50,451 nt of DNA from Promethearchaeota archaeon (lineage in GTDB: Archaea > Asgardarchaeota > Lokiarchaeia > Sigyniarchaeales > SOKP01), in assembly GCA_019057865.1 (NCBI GenBank), contig JAHLWP010000033.1:1-50451 (forward strand), in the 5' to 3' direction. Made by a program: the position numbers and the translations under genes. The notes below the pieces were generated by a model. It was given only the letters and a program-made list of their open reading frames with translations. It had not been told where the DNA came from and ran no database searches. Position 1 is the first letter of the stretch, and each line of letters starts with the position of its first letter. Below are positions 1 through 8,655 of the stretch, one piece after another.

Positions 1-199
1 GTCGGCTCTCCGAACACGGAAAATAATAGAAAAAAAAATAAATACTTGAATACTATATGTAAAAAAAAGAATATTTAATTTTATAATTTAGTAAAATCAA
101 CAAAGTCCTCATGATATCCTAGATTTTTAAGTAAAATTTAAGCTTCATTGATGATTTTGTATTATCTTGTCTAGCAAATGCGCCTGAAAGAATTTAAAA

Positions 200-1609
200 C
201 TATTCAATCTTTTGACAAATTTTCTCAATCTTTTGAATAGTTCCATCAACAATTTCATCTGAATGTAATATACAGGTGTAAAATCTGCTTCCGGCAACAG
301 AAATAATTTCTTGGTTAACCAACGCAGCCCCCATATGCTCCATAAATTCTTTACGATGTTTGATTTGAGGACCTTGTTTAGGATCAGTAATATTCAGTCC
401 GAAAACGCACGAAGAATGGAAATGTACAGTACCCCCATAATTATACGAAAACCAAGGTAAATCATACTTTTCAAAGACTTCATTTAAACCAGTGGAGAGT
501 CGTGAGGCTGCCTTACCTGCAATTTCAGTTGCGTTAGTCTCTTCAACAAATTTCATAGCCCAATATGCTGCCGCGCAAGTTAGAGGATTTGCTGCTAGTG
601 TTCCGCCACAATATGCTCGTTTCGCACCTCCGCCTACTCCAGCAGCAACCGTTGCCATGATATCAGCTCTTCCTCCCAATGCCGCAGCAGAAGGATATCC
701 GTGTCCAACAATTTTACCAAAAACAGATAAATCAGGAGTATAGCCAAAATATGCTTGACCTCCTCCCATATGTAATCTAAAAGCACATACTACCTCATCA
801 GAAATAAGTAATGTATCATTTTGATGACAAAGTTCTTCTACTTCCTTATTAAATTCTGGTCTTACAGGAATAGCACCAGACTCACCACCCATGGGTTCTA
901 TAATTACCGCAGCAACTCTTTTCTTTTCCTTAAACATTTCTCTTAAGGCAACAATGTCGTTTGGAGGAACTGAATCTATAAATTTAAATATCTCCTTTGG
1001 AATCCCATGGGATTCCATTCTTTTCGTACCTGGTATATGCAAATCATAAACCAACTGATCTGACCAACCATGATAGCTTCCTCCAACTTTTATAATATAT
1101 TTTTTCCCTGTGAATACACGTGCTACTCGTATCGCTAACATATCTGTTTCTGTACCACTTTGAAGCCACCTAATGCGTTCGCAGGAGGGAAAATGTTTTT
1201 GTAATTCTTCAGCAGCTAAATATTCATATTCACTTGTTATTCCATGACAAGGTCCTGATTCCCTTATAACTTCTAAAACTTTTTCTGTTAATCCTGGATG
1301 ATTATGTCCTAAGATTATTGGTCCTCCATCCATTAAATAATCTGTTAACATAATATCATCTATAGTTTCCATATAACAATCAAATACTCTTTTACTTGTT
1401 AATGGAAAAGGATAATTAAAAGCTAGATTATGTTCAACCCCACCAGGTATGATTTTTCGTGCCCTTTCAAATGCTTCCTTTGATTTTACATGATTTTTCT
1501 CATATCTATTGACAATCTCTTTTAATTCTTCAGGTTTAAATTTTTTAAGTGGTTGACTAACAATGTTTTCAATTTTAGCTTTCATTTCTTCATATTTCAT
1601 GCTAAACAT
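200..1609 (-). CDS. Class III aminotransferase, glutamate-1-semialdehyde aminomutase-like
   Basis: A PLP enzyme of the class III aminotransferase fold, closest in motifs to glutamate-1-semialdehyde 2,1-aminomutase. Seen: ARKIIPGGV near residue 50, SGTETDMLAIRVAR near 150, the phosphate-binding GGSYHGWSD near 180, the cofactor Asp in ISDEVV near 270, and the Schiff-base Lys in FGKIVGHG near 300. Its 469 residues exceed the roughly 430 of HemL, through an N-terminal helical extension of about 40 residues. No other tetrapyrrole gene lies beside it, so a heme role is not supported; it could act on another amino compound. ATG start; a second ATG lies three codons inside. It is transcribed away from the KH-domain gene at 1793. 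The fold is secure; the substrate is not. Confidence 0.85.
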   Translation of the reverse strand: MFSMKYEEMKAKIENIVSQPLKKFKPEELKEIVNRYEKNHVKSKEAFERARKIIPGGVEHNLAFNYPFPLTSKRVFDCYMETIDDIMLTDYLMDGGPIILGHNHPGLTEKVLEVIRESGPCHGITSEYEYLAAEELQKHFPSCERIRWLQSGTETDMLAIRVARVFTGKKYIIKVGGSYHGWSDQLVYDLHIPGTKRMESHGIPKEIFKFIDSVPPNDIVALREMFKEKKRVAAVIIEPMGGESGAIPVRPEFNKEVEELCHQNDTLLISDEVVCAFRLHMGGGQAYFGYTPDLSVFGKIVGHGYPSAAALGGRADIMATVAAGVGGGAKRAYCGGTLAANPLTCAAAYWAMKFVEETNATEIAGKAASRLSTGLNEVFEKYDLPWFSYNYGGTVHFHSSCVFGLNITDPKQGPQIKHRKEFMEHMGAALVNQEIISVAGSRFYTCILHSDEIVDGTIQKIEKICQKIE

Positions 1610-1792
1610 TTCAACTCAAAATTATGTGTTTTTAAATAGTAAGTCTTATATTTTTATTAGTTAAATATGTAAAGTGCGTATTAAAAAATAAGTTATCGTT
1701 TAATTCAGATTCCATGGATTTTATATATTTCTATATAGAATTATAACATTGCTTGAATGAAAATAAAAAATTTAGCTTTTTATCTTTAAAAA

Positions 1793-2263
1793 ATGATAGA
1801 AGATCTATTTTATTCCATGGAACTTAATATTAAAAGGATATTTTCTAATTTAGAACTTGATTTATTTCGATTATTTCATAAAAAAGTTAGAATTCATCCC
1901 GTAACTATAATTGTTCAAAGAGGTTTCCTATTTTTTTTTGTAAAAAATGAAGATTACTTTAAAGCAAAATCCCGTATAAAATTTGTTAGAAATTATTTAC
2001 CCAATAAGAAATTATTAGTTATTCGATTAGAAAAGACAATTGCTAAAATGATTTTTGGGTTTTTTCCTGATGTTTATATTCATAATATTGATTTAGAGAT
2101 TGATAAAAACACAGGTGATATAATTATAACTGTAATTCTTTTAACATATGAGGATAGATTAATTGCGATTGGTGCTAAAGGGAATTATATTAAGGCTGTG
2201 AATGAAATATTTGAGAAATATATTTATCCCGTGAAAATTAAGTGTGAAGTAGGTGGAATTTAA
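1793..2263 (+). CDS. Divergent NusA-like KH-domain protein
   Basis: A basic protein of 156 residues that fits the two-KH-domain layout of archaeal NusA, an RNA-binding transcription factor. Seen: the second half has alternating beta strands and the KH loop as IGAKGNYIKAV near residues 126-136. The first KH-like region (about 38-80) has lost a recognisable GxxG loop. Archaeal NusA usually sits in the RNA polymerase/ribosomal protein operon. Here it stands alone, between a divergent aminotransferase and a downstream kinase, so this is probably a paralogue and not the housekeeping copy. A short AT-rich leader precedes the ATG. The KH assignment rests on the loop and the strand/helix pattern only. 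Confidence 0.5.
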   Translation: MIEDLFYSMELNIKRIFSNLELDLFRLFHKKVRIHPVTIIVQRGFLFFFVKNEDYFKAKSRIKFVRNYLPNKKLLVIRLEKTIAKMIFGFFPDVYIHNIDLEIDKNTGDIIITVILLTYEDRLIAIGAKGNYIKAVNEIFEKYIYPVKIKCEVGGI

Positions 2264-2347
2264 GGGAATTAAAATTCTGAGAATATAAGAATACAAGAAA
2301 TTTCCTTCAAATAATCTTTATTTACTTCTTCAACATTTATATTAAAT

Positions 2348-3973
2348 ATGTCTGGTTCACAAAACAAATATATACTTGCCATAGATCATGGGACTGGAGG
2401 TCCAAAATCAGCAATTGTCTCAACAACAGGGGAAGTGATTGATTGGTCATTTGAAGAGGTACCTTTGCATGTATATAAAGGTGGGGGGGTAGAACAAGAT
2501 CCAAATGATTGGTGGAATGCTATTCTGAAAACATGCAAGCAAGTTGTTGATAATGAAAAAGTGGCTATAAATGATATAGTAGGAGTTTGTAATACAAGTC
2601 AATGGAGTGGAACTGTACCAGTAGATAAAGATGGAAACCATTTAATGAATGCTATAATATGGATGGATACTCGAGGAGCTCCCTATGTAAAAAAGATTCA
2701 TAAGGGTTTATTAAAATTTTCAGGTTTTAATATAAGAAAAGCACTTATATGGTTAAAAAGAACTGGCGGAGCTCCAACTTTAAGTGGTAAAGATCCAATA
2801 GCTCATATGTTATGGATAAAACATGAACACCCAGATATCTATGATAAATCTTATAATTTTTTAGAACCACAAGATTATATAAATCTCAAATTAACAGGCA
2901 AATTTGCTTCTTCCTTTACAACTATAGGTCTTAATTGGCTAACAGATATAAGAGATATTAACAATATAAAATATTCAAAAAAATTAATTAGAATGGCAAA
3001 GATTGATAATAAAAAATTACCAGCCAAATTAGTAAAATCTACAGATGTTATAGGCAATATAACAAAAGAAGTAGCTGATACATTAGGATTAGATAGAAAT
3101 ACTAAGGTGATTGCTGGAGCTGCAGATGTTCCAACAGCAGCAATAGGATCTGGCGCTGTAAGAGATTTTGAAACTCATATTTACATTGGTACTTCAGATT
3201 GGGTAATTTGTCATATACCATCTAAAAAAGTGGATATGTTTCATAACATTGGATCAGTAGCATCTGGGATTCCAGGAAGATATATGATAGTTAACGAACA
3301 AGAAATAGCTGGAGGCACTTTATCTTTTTTGAAAAATCAAATATTATATCATAAAGATGAGCTTCTAAAAGAAGAAGCGGTGCCGGATGTATATAAAATT
3401 TTTGATCGCATCGTGGAAAAAGTTCCTGCTGGTTCAAATAATCTCATTTTTACTCCATGGTTAATAGGGGAAAGATGTCCTGTCGATGATCACACAATTA
3501 GGGGAGGACTGTATAATATATCGTTGGAAATGACACGTGAACATTTGATAAGAGCAATATTTGAGGGTGTTGCATATAATGTGAAATGGGCTTTTACTTA
3601 TGTAGAGAAACTAATTAAAAAATTAGTTATGAAAGAACATAGGGAAATGAAAAAGAAGGATGTTGTAATTCCAGAAATAAATATAATTGGCGGTGGAGCT
3701 CAGAGTAATATTTGGTGTCAAATTTTTGCTGATGTACTTGATAGAAAAATAAAGCAGGTAAGAAATCCAATACAGGCAAATGCTCGTGGTGCTGCTTTTA
3801 TTGCTTCAGTAGGACTAGGTTATCTCAAATGGGATGAAATTCATAGATGTTGCGAGATAGCAAACGTATTTACTCCCAACCCAGAAAATAGGAAAGTTTA
3901 TGACAAACTCTTCGAGGAATATCTAAACATTTATAAAATTATGAGAAAAACGTATAAACGATTAAATGAATAA
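2348..3973 (+). CDS. FGGY-family carbohydrate kinase (xylulokinase-like)
   Basis: A cytosolic ATP-dependent sugar or polyol kinase of the FGGY family. Seen: the N-terminal phosphate-1 motif AIDHGTGGPKSAIV, a WMDTRG motif near residue 105, the central ATP-binding stretch IGTSDWVICH near 275, and the C-terminal FGGY signature region INIIGGGAQSNIWCQIFADVLDR near 445-467. Its 541 residues fall in the usual 490-550 range. Because FGGY enzymes act on xylulose, glycerol, gluconate, ribulose and others, the substrate is undetermined; no transporter or isomerase gene is adjacent. The stop is followed directly by T-rich DNA, and the next gene converges on it. Confidence 0.88.
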   Translation: MSGSQNKYILAIDHGTGGPKSAIVSTTGEVIDWSFEEVPLHVYKGGGVEQDPNDWWNAILKTCKQVVDNEKVAINDIVGVCNTSQWSGTVPVDKDGNHLMNAIIWMDTRGAPYVKKIHKGLLKFSGFNIRKALIWLKRTGGAPTLSGKDPIAHMLWIKHEHPDIYDKSYNFLEPQDYINLKLTGKFASSFTTIGLNWLTDIRDINNIKYSKKLIRMAKIDNKKLPAKLVKSTDVIGNITKEVADTLGLDRNTKVIAGAADVPTAAIGSGAVRDFETHIYIGTSDWVICHIPSKKVDMFHNIGSVASGIPGRYMIVNEQEIAGGTLSFLKNQILYHKDELLKEEAVPDVYKIFDRIVEKVPAGSNNLIFTPWLIGERCPVDDHTIRGGLYNISLEMTREHLIRAIFEGVAYNVKWAFTYVEKLIKKLVMKEHREMKKKDVVIPEINIIGGGAQSNIWCQIFADVLDRKIKQVRNPIQANARGAAFIASVGLGYLKWDEIHRCCEIANVFTPNPENRKVYDKLFEEYLNIYKIMRKTYKRLNE

Positions 3974-3995
3974 ATTTTTTTCTCTTCTTTTTTTA
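3974..3995 (+). terminator. T-rich intergenic terminator between convergent genes
   Basis: The 22 bases between the convergent stop codons of the FGGY kinase and the zinc-binding protein consist of two T runs of about seven separated by CTC/TTC. Archaeal RNA polymerase commonly terminates on such T tracts without a stem, so this is a plausible terminator for the plus-strand kinase. No hairpin is seen. Confidence 0.4.
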
Positions 3996-4856
3996 TTAAC
4001 CTTGAATTTTTTTTGCTATAGTAGCAGAAATCCTTTGATTAATAAAACCCTTAATTTCATTCATACGATTTTTAGTAATAGTAGAAGTTAATAATTTTGC
4101 TTTTAATTGCTTAATTAATTCTTTTTTAGAAATTTTCTTAACTCCTTTTAAGATAGATATTGTAAACTCCACATCTTCTATAAATTTGGCAATGTAATAT
4201 GCTAAAAATTTTAATTGTTCATTTTGATTTTCTTTTTCTAAAGCAGAATTAATAATTGACTTTTCAAGTTCTAAATCTAATTCCCATGGCATTTGGATTA
4301 CATGTTTGCGGGGATTCATTAGGAATGCATTTTTTCTTTGATTTTGAACCAAACTATAAAAATAAGTTGCCATAGGATAGATCTCATCATCAAATTCAAT
4401 AGTTTTTAAAGATCTGCTATTTTTATACATTTCAGGGATCAGTCCATCTAAGACATTGTTTATTTCATCCAAATTCAGTTTAGCTCCATTGTTCATAATC
4501 AAATATGATGGATAATTGAATAATCTTGCGTGTAACAAACCTGCGACACATTTAAAACCCAAGGTTTTAATTAAGTTTATCAATGTCATTGTTTTTATAG
4601 AGTCATCTATAATTTCTTCTTTAGGTTCTTCGATTGTGGGTGAAATTGAAAGATCAATAGCTTCATATCCGATAATTCTTCCTTTAACATCAAGAAAAAC
4701 GACAAATACGTGATCTTGACATACTGCACCTTGCGGGACTTGGATCTTTATATGCCCAAATTTTTTATCATAAAAGAGTGATTCTGGAATATTAACGGTT
4801 TTTACCGCACCACAGCTCGGACATGACAATTTAAGTGGTTTAAATCGCTCAACCAT
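3996..4856 (-). CDS. Zinc-binding protein of unknown family (CPSC/CQDH N-terminus)
   Basis: No named family recognised. The N-terminal 65 residues hold CPSCG near residue 11 and a second pair CQDHVFVVF near 46-54, a CxxC...CxxH arrangement likely to bind one zinc, followed by a beta strand. The middle (about 75-190) and the C-terminal 90 residues are predicted helical and lysine-rich. I recall similar short proteins with a C-x-x-H-x-F centre in Asgard genomes, but cannot verify that here. There is no signal peptide or membrane segment, so it is cytosolic. GGGG lies 8-11 bases before the ATG and serves as a ribosome binding site. It is a single gene, convergent with the kinase. Confidence 0.7.
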   Translation of the reverse strand: MVERFKPLKLSCPSCGAVKTVNIPESLFYDKKFGHIKIQVPQGAVCQDHVFVVFLDVKGRIIGYEAIDLSISPTIEEPKEEIIDDSIKTMTLINLIKTLGFKCVAGLLHARLFNYPSYLIMNNGAKLNLDEINNVLDGLIPEMYKNSRSLKTIEFDDEIYPMATYFYSLVQNQRKNAFLMNPRKHVIQMPWELDLELEKSIINSALEKENQNEQLKFLAYYIAKFIEDVEFTISILKGVKKISKKELIKQLKAKLLTSTITKNRMNEIKGFINQRISATIAKKIQG

Positions 4857-5028
4857 AATTTTACCCCGCCTATATATAATAAATATAAAAAATTACACTT
4901 AATACATAAAAATTCCCTAATTTAAACTTTTTTTATTTGATAACATGAAATTAATTAAAAAAAAATAAAAAAGAATGTAATATTAAAAATTATTATAATC
5001 TTCCAATTATGGATATAACGTTAGATTT

Positions 5029-5553
5029 TTATCTATTTTCTTCTTTTTCATGATGGAGCATTACAACAATGCCTAATATTAACATAGCCATATCATCTGA
5101 AACATCAGGGGCAATTTTCACACCATACGTTCCTTTAATTTTAAATAACTTTTTACTTACTTCAGCAACTTCTTTACCCTCATATAAGATTTTATATTTC
5201 AATGTCCATATGTTTCCTTTCATTTTAAAAATCTTTTTCTCATTTAGATCTTCAAACCAATAACTAGGTTTTACTGATACTAATTTCCTTTTCAATTGTC
5301 CTATATACTTATTATCATCCTCTTCGCCACCCTCATAAAACTTATATGCTGAGTGCACAGAAGGTATTTTCTCGTGTACAGTAAGTAATGCATTATCTTC
5401 AAGATCTCTTAAACGGTATGTATTAGCAATTTTGATAAATTTACCCTTGAAATACCCAAGTTCTTCTCTATCTGGAGTCATCACCTTGACTTTATCTTTA
5501 AATGACACCAATTTTTCTTGCATTATAAATTCTCGTTGTTTAATAAGTTCCAT
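5029..5553 (-). CDS. LURP-one-related (LOR) / tubby-like fold protein
   Basis: A 174-residue beta-rich protein matching the LURP-one-related family, a 12-stranded barrel around a central helix related to the tubby C-terminal domain. Seen: repeated short strands ending in small loops, a basic segment KRKLVSVKPSYWFEDLNEKK, and the family's closing helix after YGVKIAPDVSDD, with a run of hydrophobic residues (MLILGIVVMLHH) that forms the buried helix and should not be read as a membrane anchor. LOR proteins are proposed to act as membrane-tethered or phospholipid-sensing modules; the role in archaea is unknown. GAGGTAATT directly before the ATG fixes the start. Confidence 0.72.
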   Translation of the reverse strand: MELIKQREFIMQEKLVSFKDKVKVMTPDREELGYFKGKFIKIANTYRLRDLEDNALLTVHEKIPSVHSAYKFYEGGEEDDNKYIGQLKRKLVSVKPSYWFEDLNEKKIFKMKGNIWTLKYKILYEGKEVAEVSKKLFKIKGTYGVKIAPDVSDDMAMLILGIVVMLHHEKEENR

Positions 5554-5670
5554 AATTACCTCATCTTATCATTATAGTTTATTAAATTATCAAAATTTGA
5601 GTTTTAAATCTAAGGTTTCAAATAAAGTAGAAAGAAATCTAAAAAAAATTATTAATAAAATTTTATTTAT

Positions 5671-7533
5671 TTAACCTTTTATTGTTTTTCCACTCTCTAG
5701 TTTATCTACATCTTTTTCCTGAAGTTCACGTCTCTGAACTTTGCCAGTCATACTAACTGGCATTTTACGTACAAATTCAATATATTTCGGTGATTTCCAT
5801 TTTGCCATATTATTCAAACACCATTCTTTTAATTGCTCACTTGTTATATCTCTATCAGCCTTGTAACCTTTCTTTAACGTCACCCAAGCTTTCACAAGTT
5901 CTCCTGTCATTTCATCAGGCAACCCTGCAACAGCAACCTCATCTACCATTTCATGATGTCCAAGTAGCTCTTCCACTTCTTTTGGAAAGACTGAATGACC
6001 TGAAACTTTGATTAACGATTTCTTTCTATCTCGTATCTCAACCCAACCATGTTCATCCATAAATCCAATATCTCCAGTCAAAAGCCATCTTTTACCACCC
6101 CAATCTTTCAAATTATCTTCTATTTCCTTTTGTACGCCTAAATATCCTAACATTATATGTGGCCCAGCACAACAAATTTCTCCTGTATTTTCAATCCCAA
6201 AACCTCCTCGTTCTTTAGTTCCATCACATATAGGACTGGTTCCAAAATTTTCTGAATCAAAAATAGCCCAATCAGCACCAGGAATTGGTAATCCTAATTT
6301 TCCAGTTTTGGTTGGACCCCAAAAAGGAGCTATACTTTGCATAGGAGACGTTTCAGTTAATCCATAGCCAGAACGTATTGGACAGAAAATCTCTTCAAAG
6401 GGTATTCGAACGTAATCATGGAGAGGTCCTGCACCTTGTGTTGCATATCGCAATTTTTTCCAAAAATCGTATTTTTTCTTATATTCTTCCACTCCCATTT
6501 CATTTACGAAATCCGTAAGTCTCTTGAATAACATTTCAACTCCAGTATACATTATTCCTTCAGGAGCATCAATCTTATTTATAGCTTCACATAAAACATC
6601 ATCTGAGGGTGGCCTTGGGAATAGAAGCATTACCATTCCTAACCCAAGAGCTGCATTCATAACACAGGTTAAACCAAAACTATGGAAAAACGGTATAGAA
6701 CCAATTGTTATCATTCCTGCTTTCAAATTTGTCCAAGGTTTGGCCATATTAAGATTAGCACTTAGATTCGCGTGTGAAAGCATTGCAACTTTAGGTAACC
6801 CAGTCGTCCCACCTGTCATAAGATACACAGCTGGATCAGTCCAAGGATCAATATCTACCTCGATTTCTGCTGGTTCAGTAGTATTGATTATATCTTCCAT
6901 CCAAATAACTTTATAATGCTCAGTTTCATGAGGTATTTTATCTTTAGCATTAGGAATTGCTAACTTTTCTAGAGTTTGTTCGTCAGCTGTCAGAAACTCT
7001 ACAAAATTCGAAGGTATCACATATTTTACACTCGTTTTTGGAAGCACATCTTTAGGACCTGCGATATATAACATATCCATCATAATAAACACTTTCGCCT
7101 TAGTTATTGTTAAAGAATGCAAGAGTTCCATTGGCCTATATGTGGGATTGATCCCTTGGACAATTGCACCAATATATTGACAACCCATATATGCAACAAC
7201 AAAATTTATAGAATTTGGAAGGTCAATCGCTACAACATCTCCTTTTCTAATACCTAATTCTTTATAAAGATATGTTCCAAATCTTTTAGCATAATTAAAT
7301 AAAGTTCTTAATTTTACACGCTCCATATATGAACCATAGACAAAAATACAAACATCTTTATCCCAAGTTTCAAAATCATCAGCAACTTTTAAAAAATATT
7401 TCCATAATGGCAAAATTTCGACATCTTCTATGTCCTTTAATTGTTTTGGAACACCTTCTGGCCAGTAGCCTCCTGTAAACCATACTTTATTCTCATCAAC
7501 TAGAAAGTCATCTAAACTTGTCATTTTTCTCAC
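5671..7533 (-). CDS. AMP-dependent acyl-CoA synthetase / ligase
   Basis: Activates a carboxylic acid through an acyl-adenylate to an acyl-CoA. Seen: the P-loop-like TGGTTGLPKVAMLSH near residue 240, the adenine-binding GYGLTETSPM near 390, the hinge region LTGDIGFMDEHGWVEIRDRKK near 490-510, and the C-terminal catalytic lysine in MTGKVQRREL near 600. At 620 residues it is slightly longer than medium/long-chain ligases (about 540-580), with an N-terminal extension of 60 residues. The annotated GTG start gives MRKMTS; the ATG three codons in (7524) is equally likely. The acyl substrate cannot be read from the sequence. The thiolase at 38556 shares the CoA theme but is not linked. Confidence 0.9.
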   Translation of the reverse strand: MRKMTSLDDFLVDENKVWFTGGYWPEGVPKQLKDIEDVEILPLWKYFLKVADDFETWDKDVCIFVYGSYMERVKLRTLFNYAKRFGTYLYKELGIRKGDVVAIDLPNSINFVVAYMGCQYIGAIVQGINPTYRPMELLHSLTITKAKVFIMMDMLYIAGPKDVLPKTSVKYVIPSNFVEFLTADEQTLEKLAIPNAKDKIPHETEHYKVIWMEDIINTTEPAEIEVDIDPWTDPAVYLMTGGTTGLPKVAMLSHANLSANLNMAKPWTNLKAGMITIGSIPFFHSFGLTCVMNAALGLGMVMLLFPRPPSDDVLCEAINKIDAPEGIMYTGVEMLFKRLTDFVNEMGVEEYKKKYDFWKKLRYATQGAGPLHDYVRIPFEEIFCPIRSGYGLTETSPMQSIAPFWGPTKTGKLGLPIPGADWAIFDSENFGTSPICDGTKERGGFGIENTGEICCAGPHIMLGYLGVQKEIEDNLKDWGGKRWLLTGDIGFMDEHGWVEIRDRKKSLIKVSGHSVFPKEVEELLGHHEMVDEVAVAGLPDEMTGELVKAWVTLKKGYKADRDITSEQLKEWCLNNMAKWKSPKYIEFVRKMPVSMTGKVQRRELQEKDVDKLESGKTIKG

Positions 7534-7673
7534 TTTTTAATAGTAAATTTTAATTTTGTAAAATAATAGCTAAATTTTCTACTATTATAATATGTTTGAT
7601 ATACTATAATATAATAATTTAACTTGATTTATCCATTAGATCTTAATTGAATTAATGACATTTTTGAAAATTA

Positions 7674-8531
7674 ATGGGTTTTAAAGATAAACTTAAGGAA
7701 AACTTAAAAGGTTTGTTAACAGAGGAAGAATTATCAATTCTTCCAAGGGGATTTCAAACAGTTGGGAAAGTTATAATTTTAAAATTAAATCCAATATTGA
7801 TTGAAAAAAGAGAGATTATTGGAAAAACTTGTTTAAAATTATTTCCAAATATTAGATCTATTTATATTAATTTAGGTAAAGTGGTAGGTACCTTTAGGGA
7901 CCCAAAAGGTATTGAATTTATTGCAGGGGAGGATAATCCTATAGTTGAACATAAAGAACATAGAATAATTTATAGGTTTGATATAACAAAGATTATGTTT
8001 AGTAAAGGTAATATTTATGAAAGAAAGTATTTAGCAACCTTAATTAAAGGCGGAGAAATCATTGTTGACATGTTTGCGGGTATAGGCTATTTTTCATTAC
8101 CCATTGCTAAGCATGCTTCACCTGAAAAGATATATAGTATTGAAATTAATCCTGTTTCTTATAAATTTTTAGTGGAGAATATAAAAATTAATCATCTAGA
8201 AGAAAAAATTATTCCAATTTTAGGGAATAGTAAGAAAGAAGTTTTAAACTTAAGTAAATCAGGCATAAGAGCAGATAGAATCATAATGGGTGTCTTTCCC
8301 GCACCAAAGGACTTTATAAGAGAAGCTCTATCATTGGCAAAAGATAAAGGGAGTATATTTCATTATGAAGGCGTAGTAAGTAAAGAGGATTTTCTCTCTC
8401 TATTCGAAGAATTCCATAATGAAGCCAAAAAAATGGATTTTAAATCTGAATTAAAAGCAAAAAGATATGTAAAAAGTTATGGTCCTAATTTATACCATGT
8501 CGTATTGGATATACTTGCTTATAAAGAATAA
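7674..8531 (+). CDS. TYW2/Trm5-family tRNA methyltransferase-fold enzyme (Taw2-like)
   Basis: A class I SAM enzyme of the Trm5/TYW2 family acting on position 37 of tRNA-Phe in wyosine biosynthesis. Seen: the N-terminal region with FRDPKGIEFIAGED near residue 78, motif I VDMFAGIGYFSLPIAKHA near 135, the acidic IEINPVSY near 158, the motif IV region MGVFPAPKDF near 210, and the C-terminal RYVKSYGPNLYHVVLDI. The VKSYGPNLYHVVLD ending and a GxFP motif IV in place of the NxPK of Trm5 favour TYW2 (3-amino-3-carboxypropyl transferase). Its 285 residues match archaeal Taw2. It is cytosolic. TYW1 and TYW3 are not in the window. Confidence 0.8.
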   Translation: MGFKDKLKENLKGLLTEEELSILPRGFQTVGKVIILKLNPILIEKREIIGKTCLKLFPNIRSIYINLGKVVGTFRDPKGIEFIAGEDNPIVEHKEHRIIYRFDITKIMFSKGNIYERKYLATLIKGGEIIVDMFAGIGYFSLPIAKHASPEKIYSIEINPVSYKFLVENIKINHLEEKIIPILGNSKKEVLNLSKSGIRADRIIMGVFPAPKDFIREALSLAKDKGSIFHYEGVVSKEDFLSLFEEFHNEAKKMDFKSELKAKRYVKSYGPNLYHVVLDILAYKE

Positions 8532-8655
8532 AACATTTATCTCGTATTAAAAAGTTCGATAATTTTATTTATTGAATAAAAGAATTAGATATTATAGAAT
8601 ATTAAGAAATGAAAAATTTGTATTATTCGAAATCATAGTTTGGAATTGAATAAAA

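Noticed and set aside
147..186. Possible C/D-box guide RNA (TTGATGA ... CTGA)
   Set aside because: The C box is off consensus, no D' or C' pair is visible, and there is no terminal stem.
5790..6916. Three long plus-strand frames opposite the acyl-CoA synthetase (5790-6011, 6008-6367, 6524-6916)
   Set aside because: They are antisense shadows of a clear gene with complete motifs; their translations are Pro/Ser-rich with no domain.
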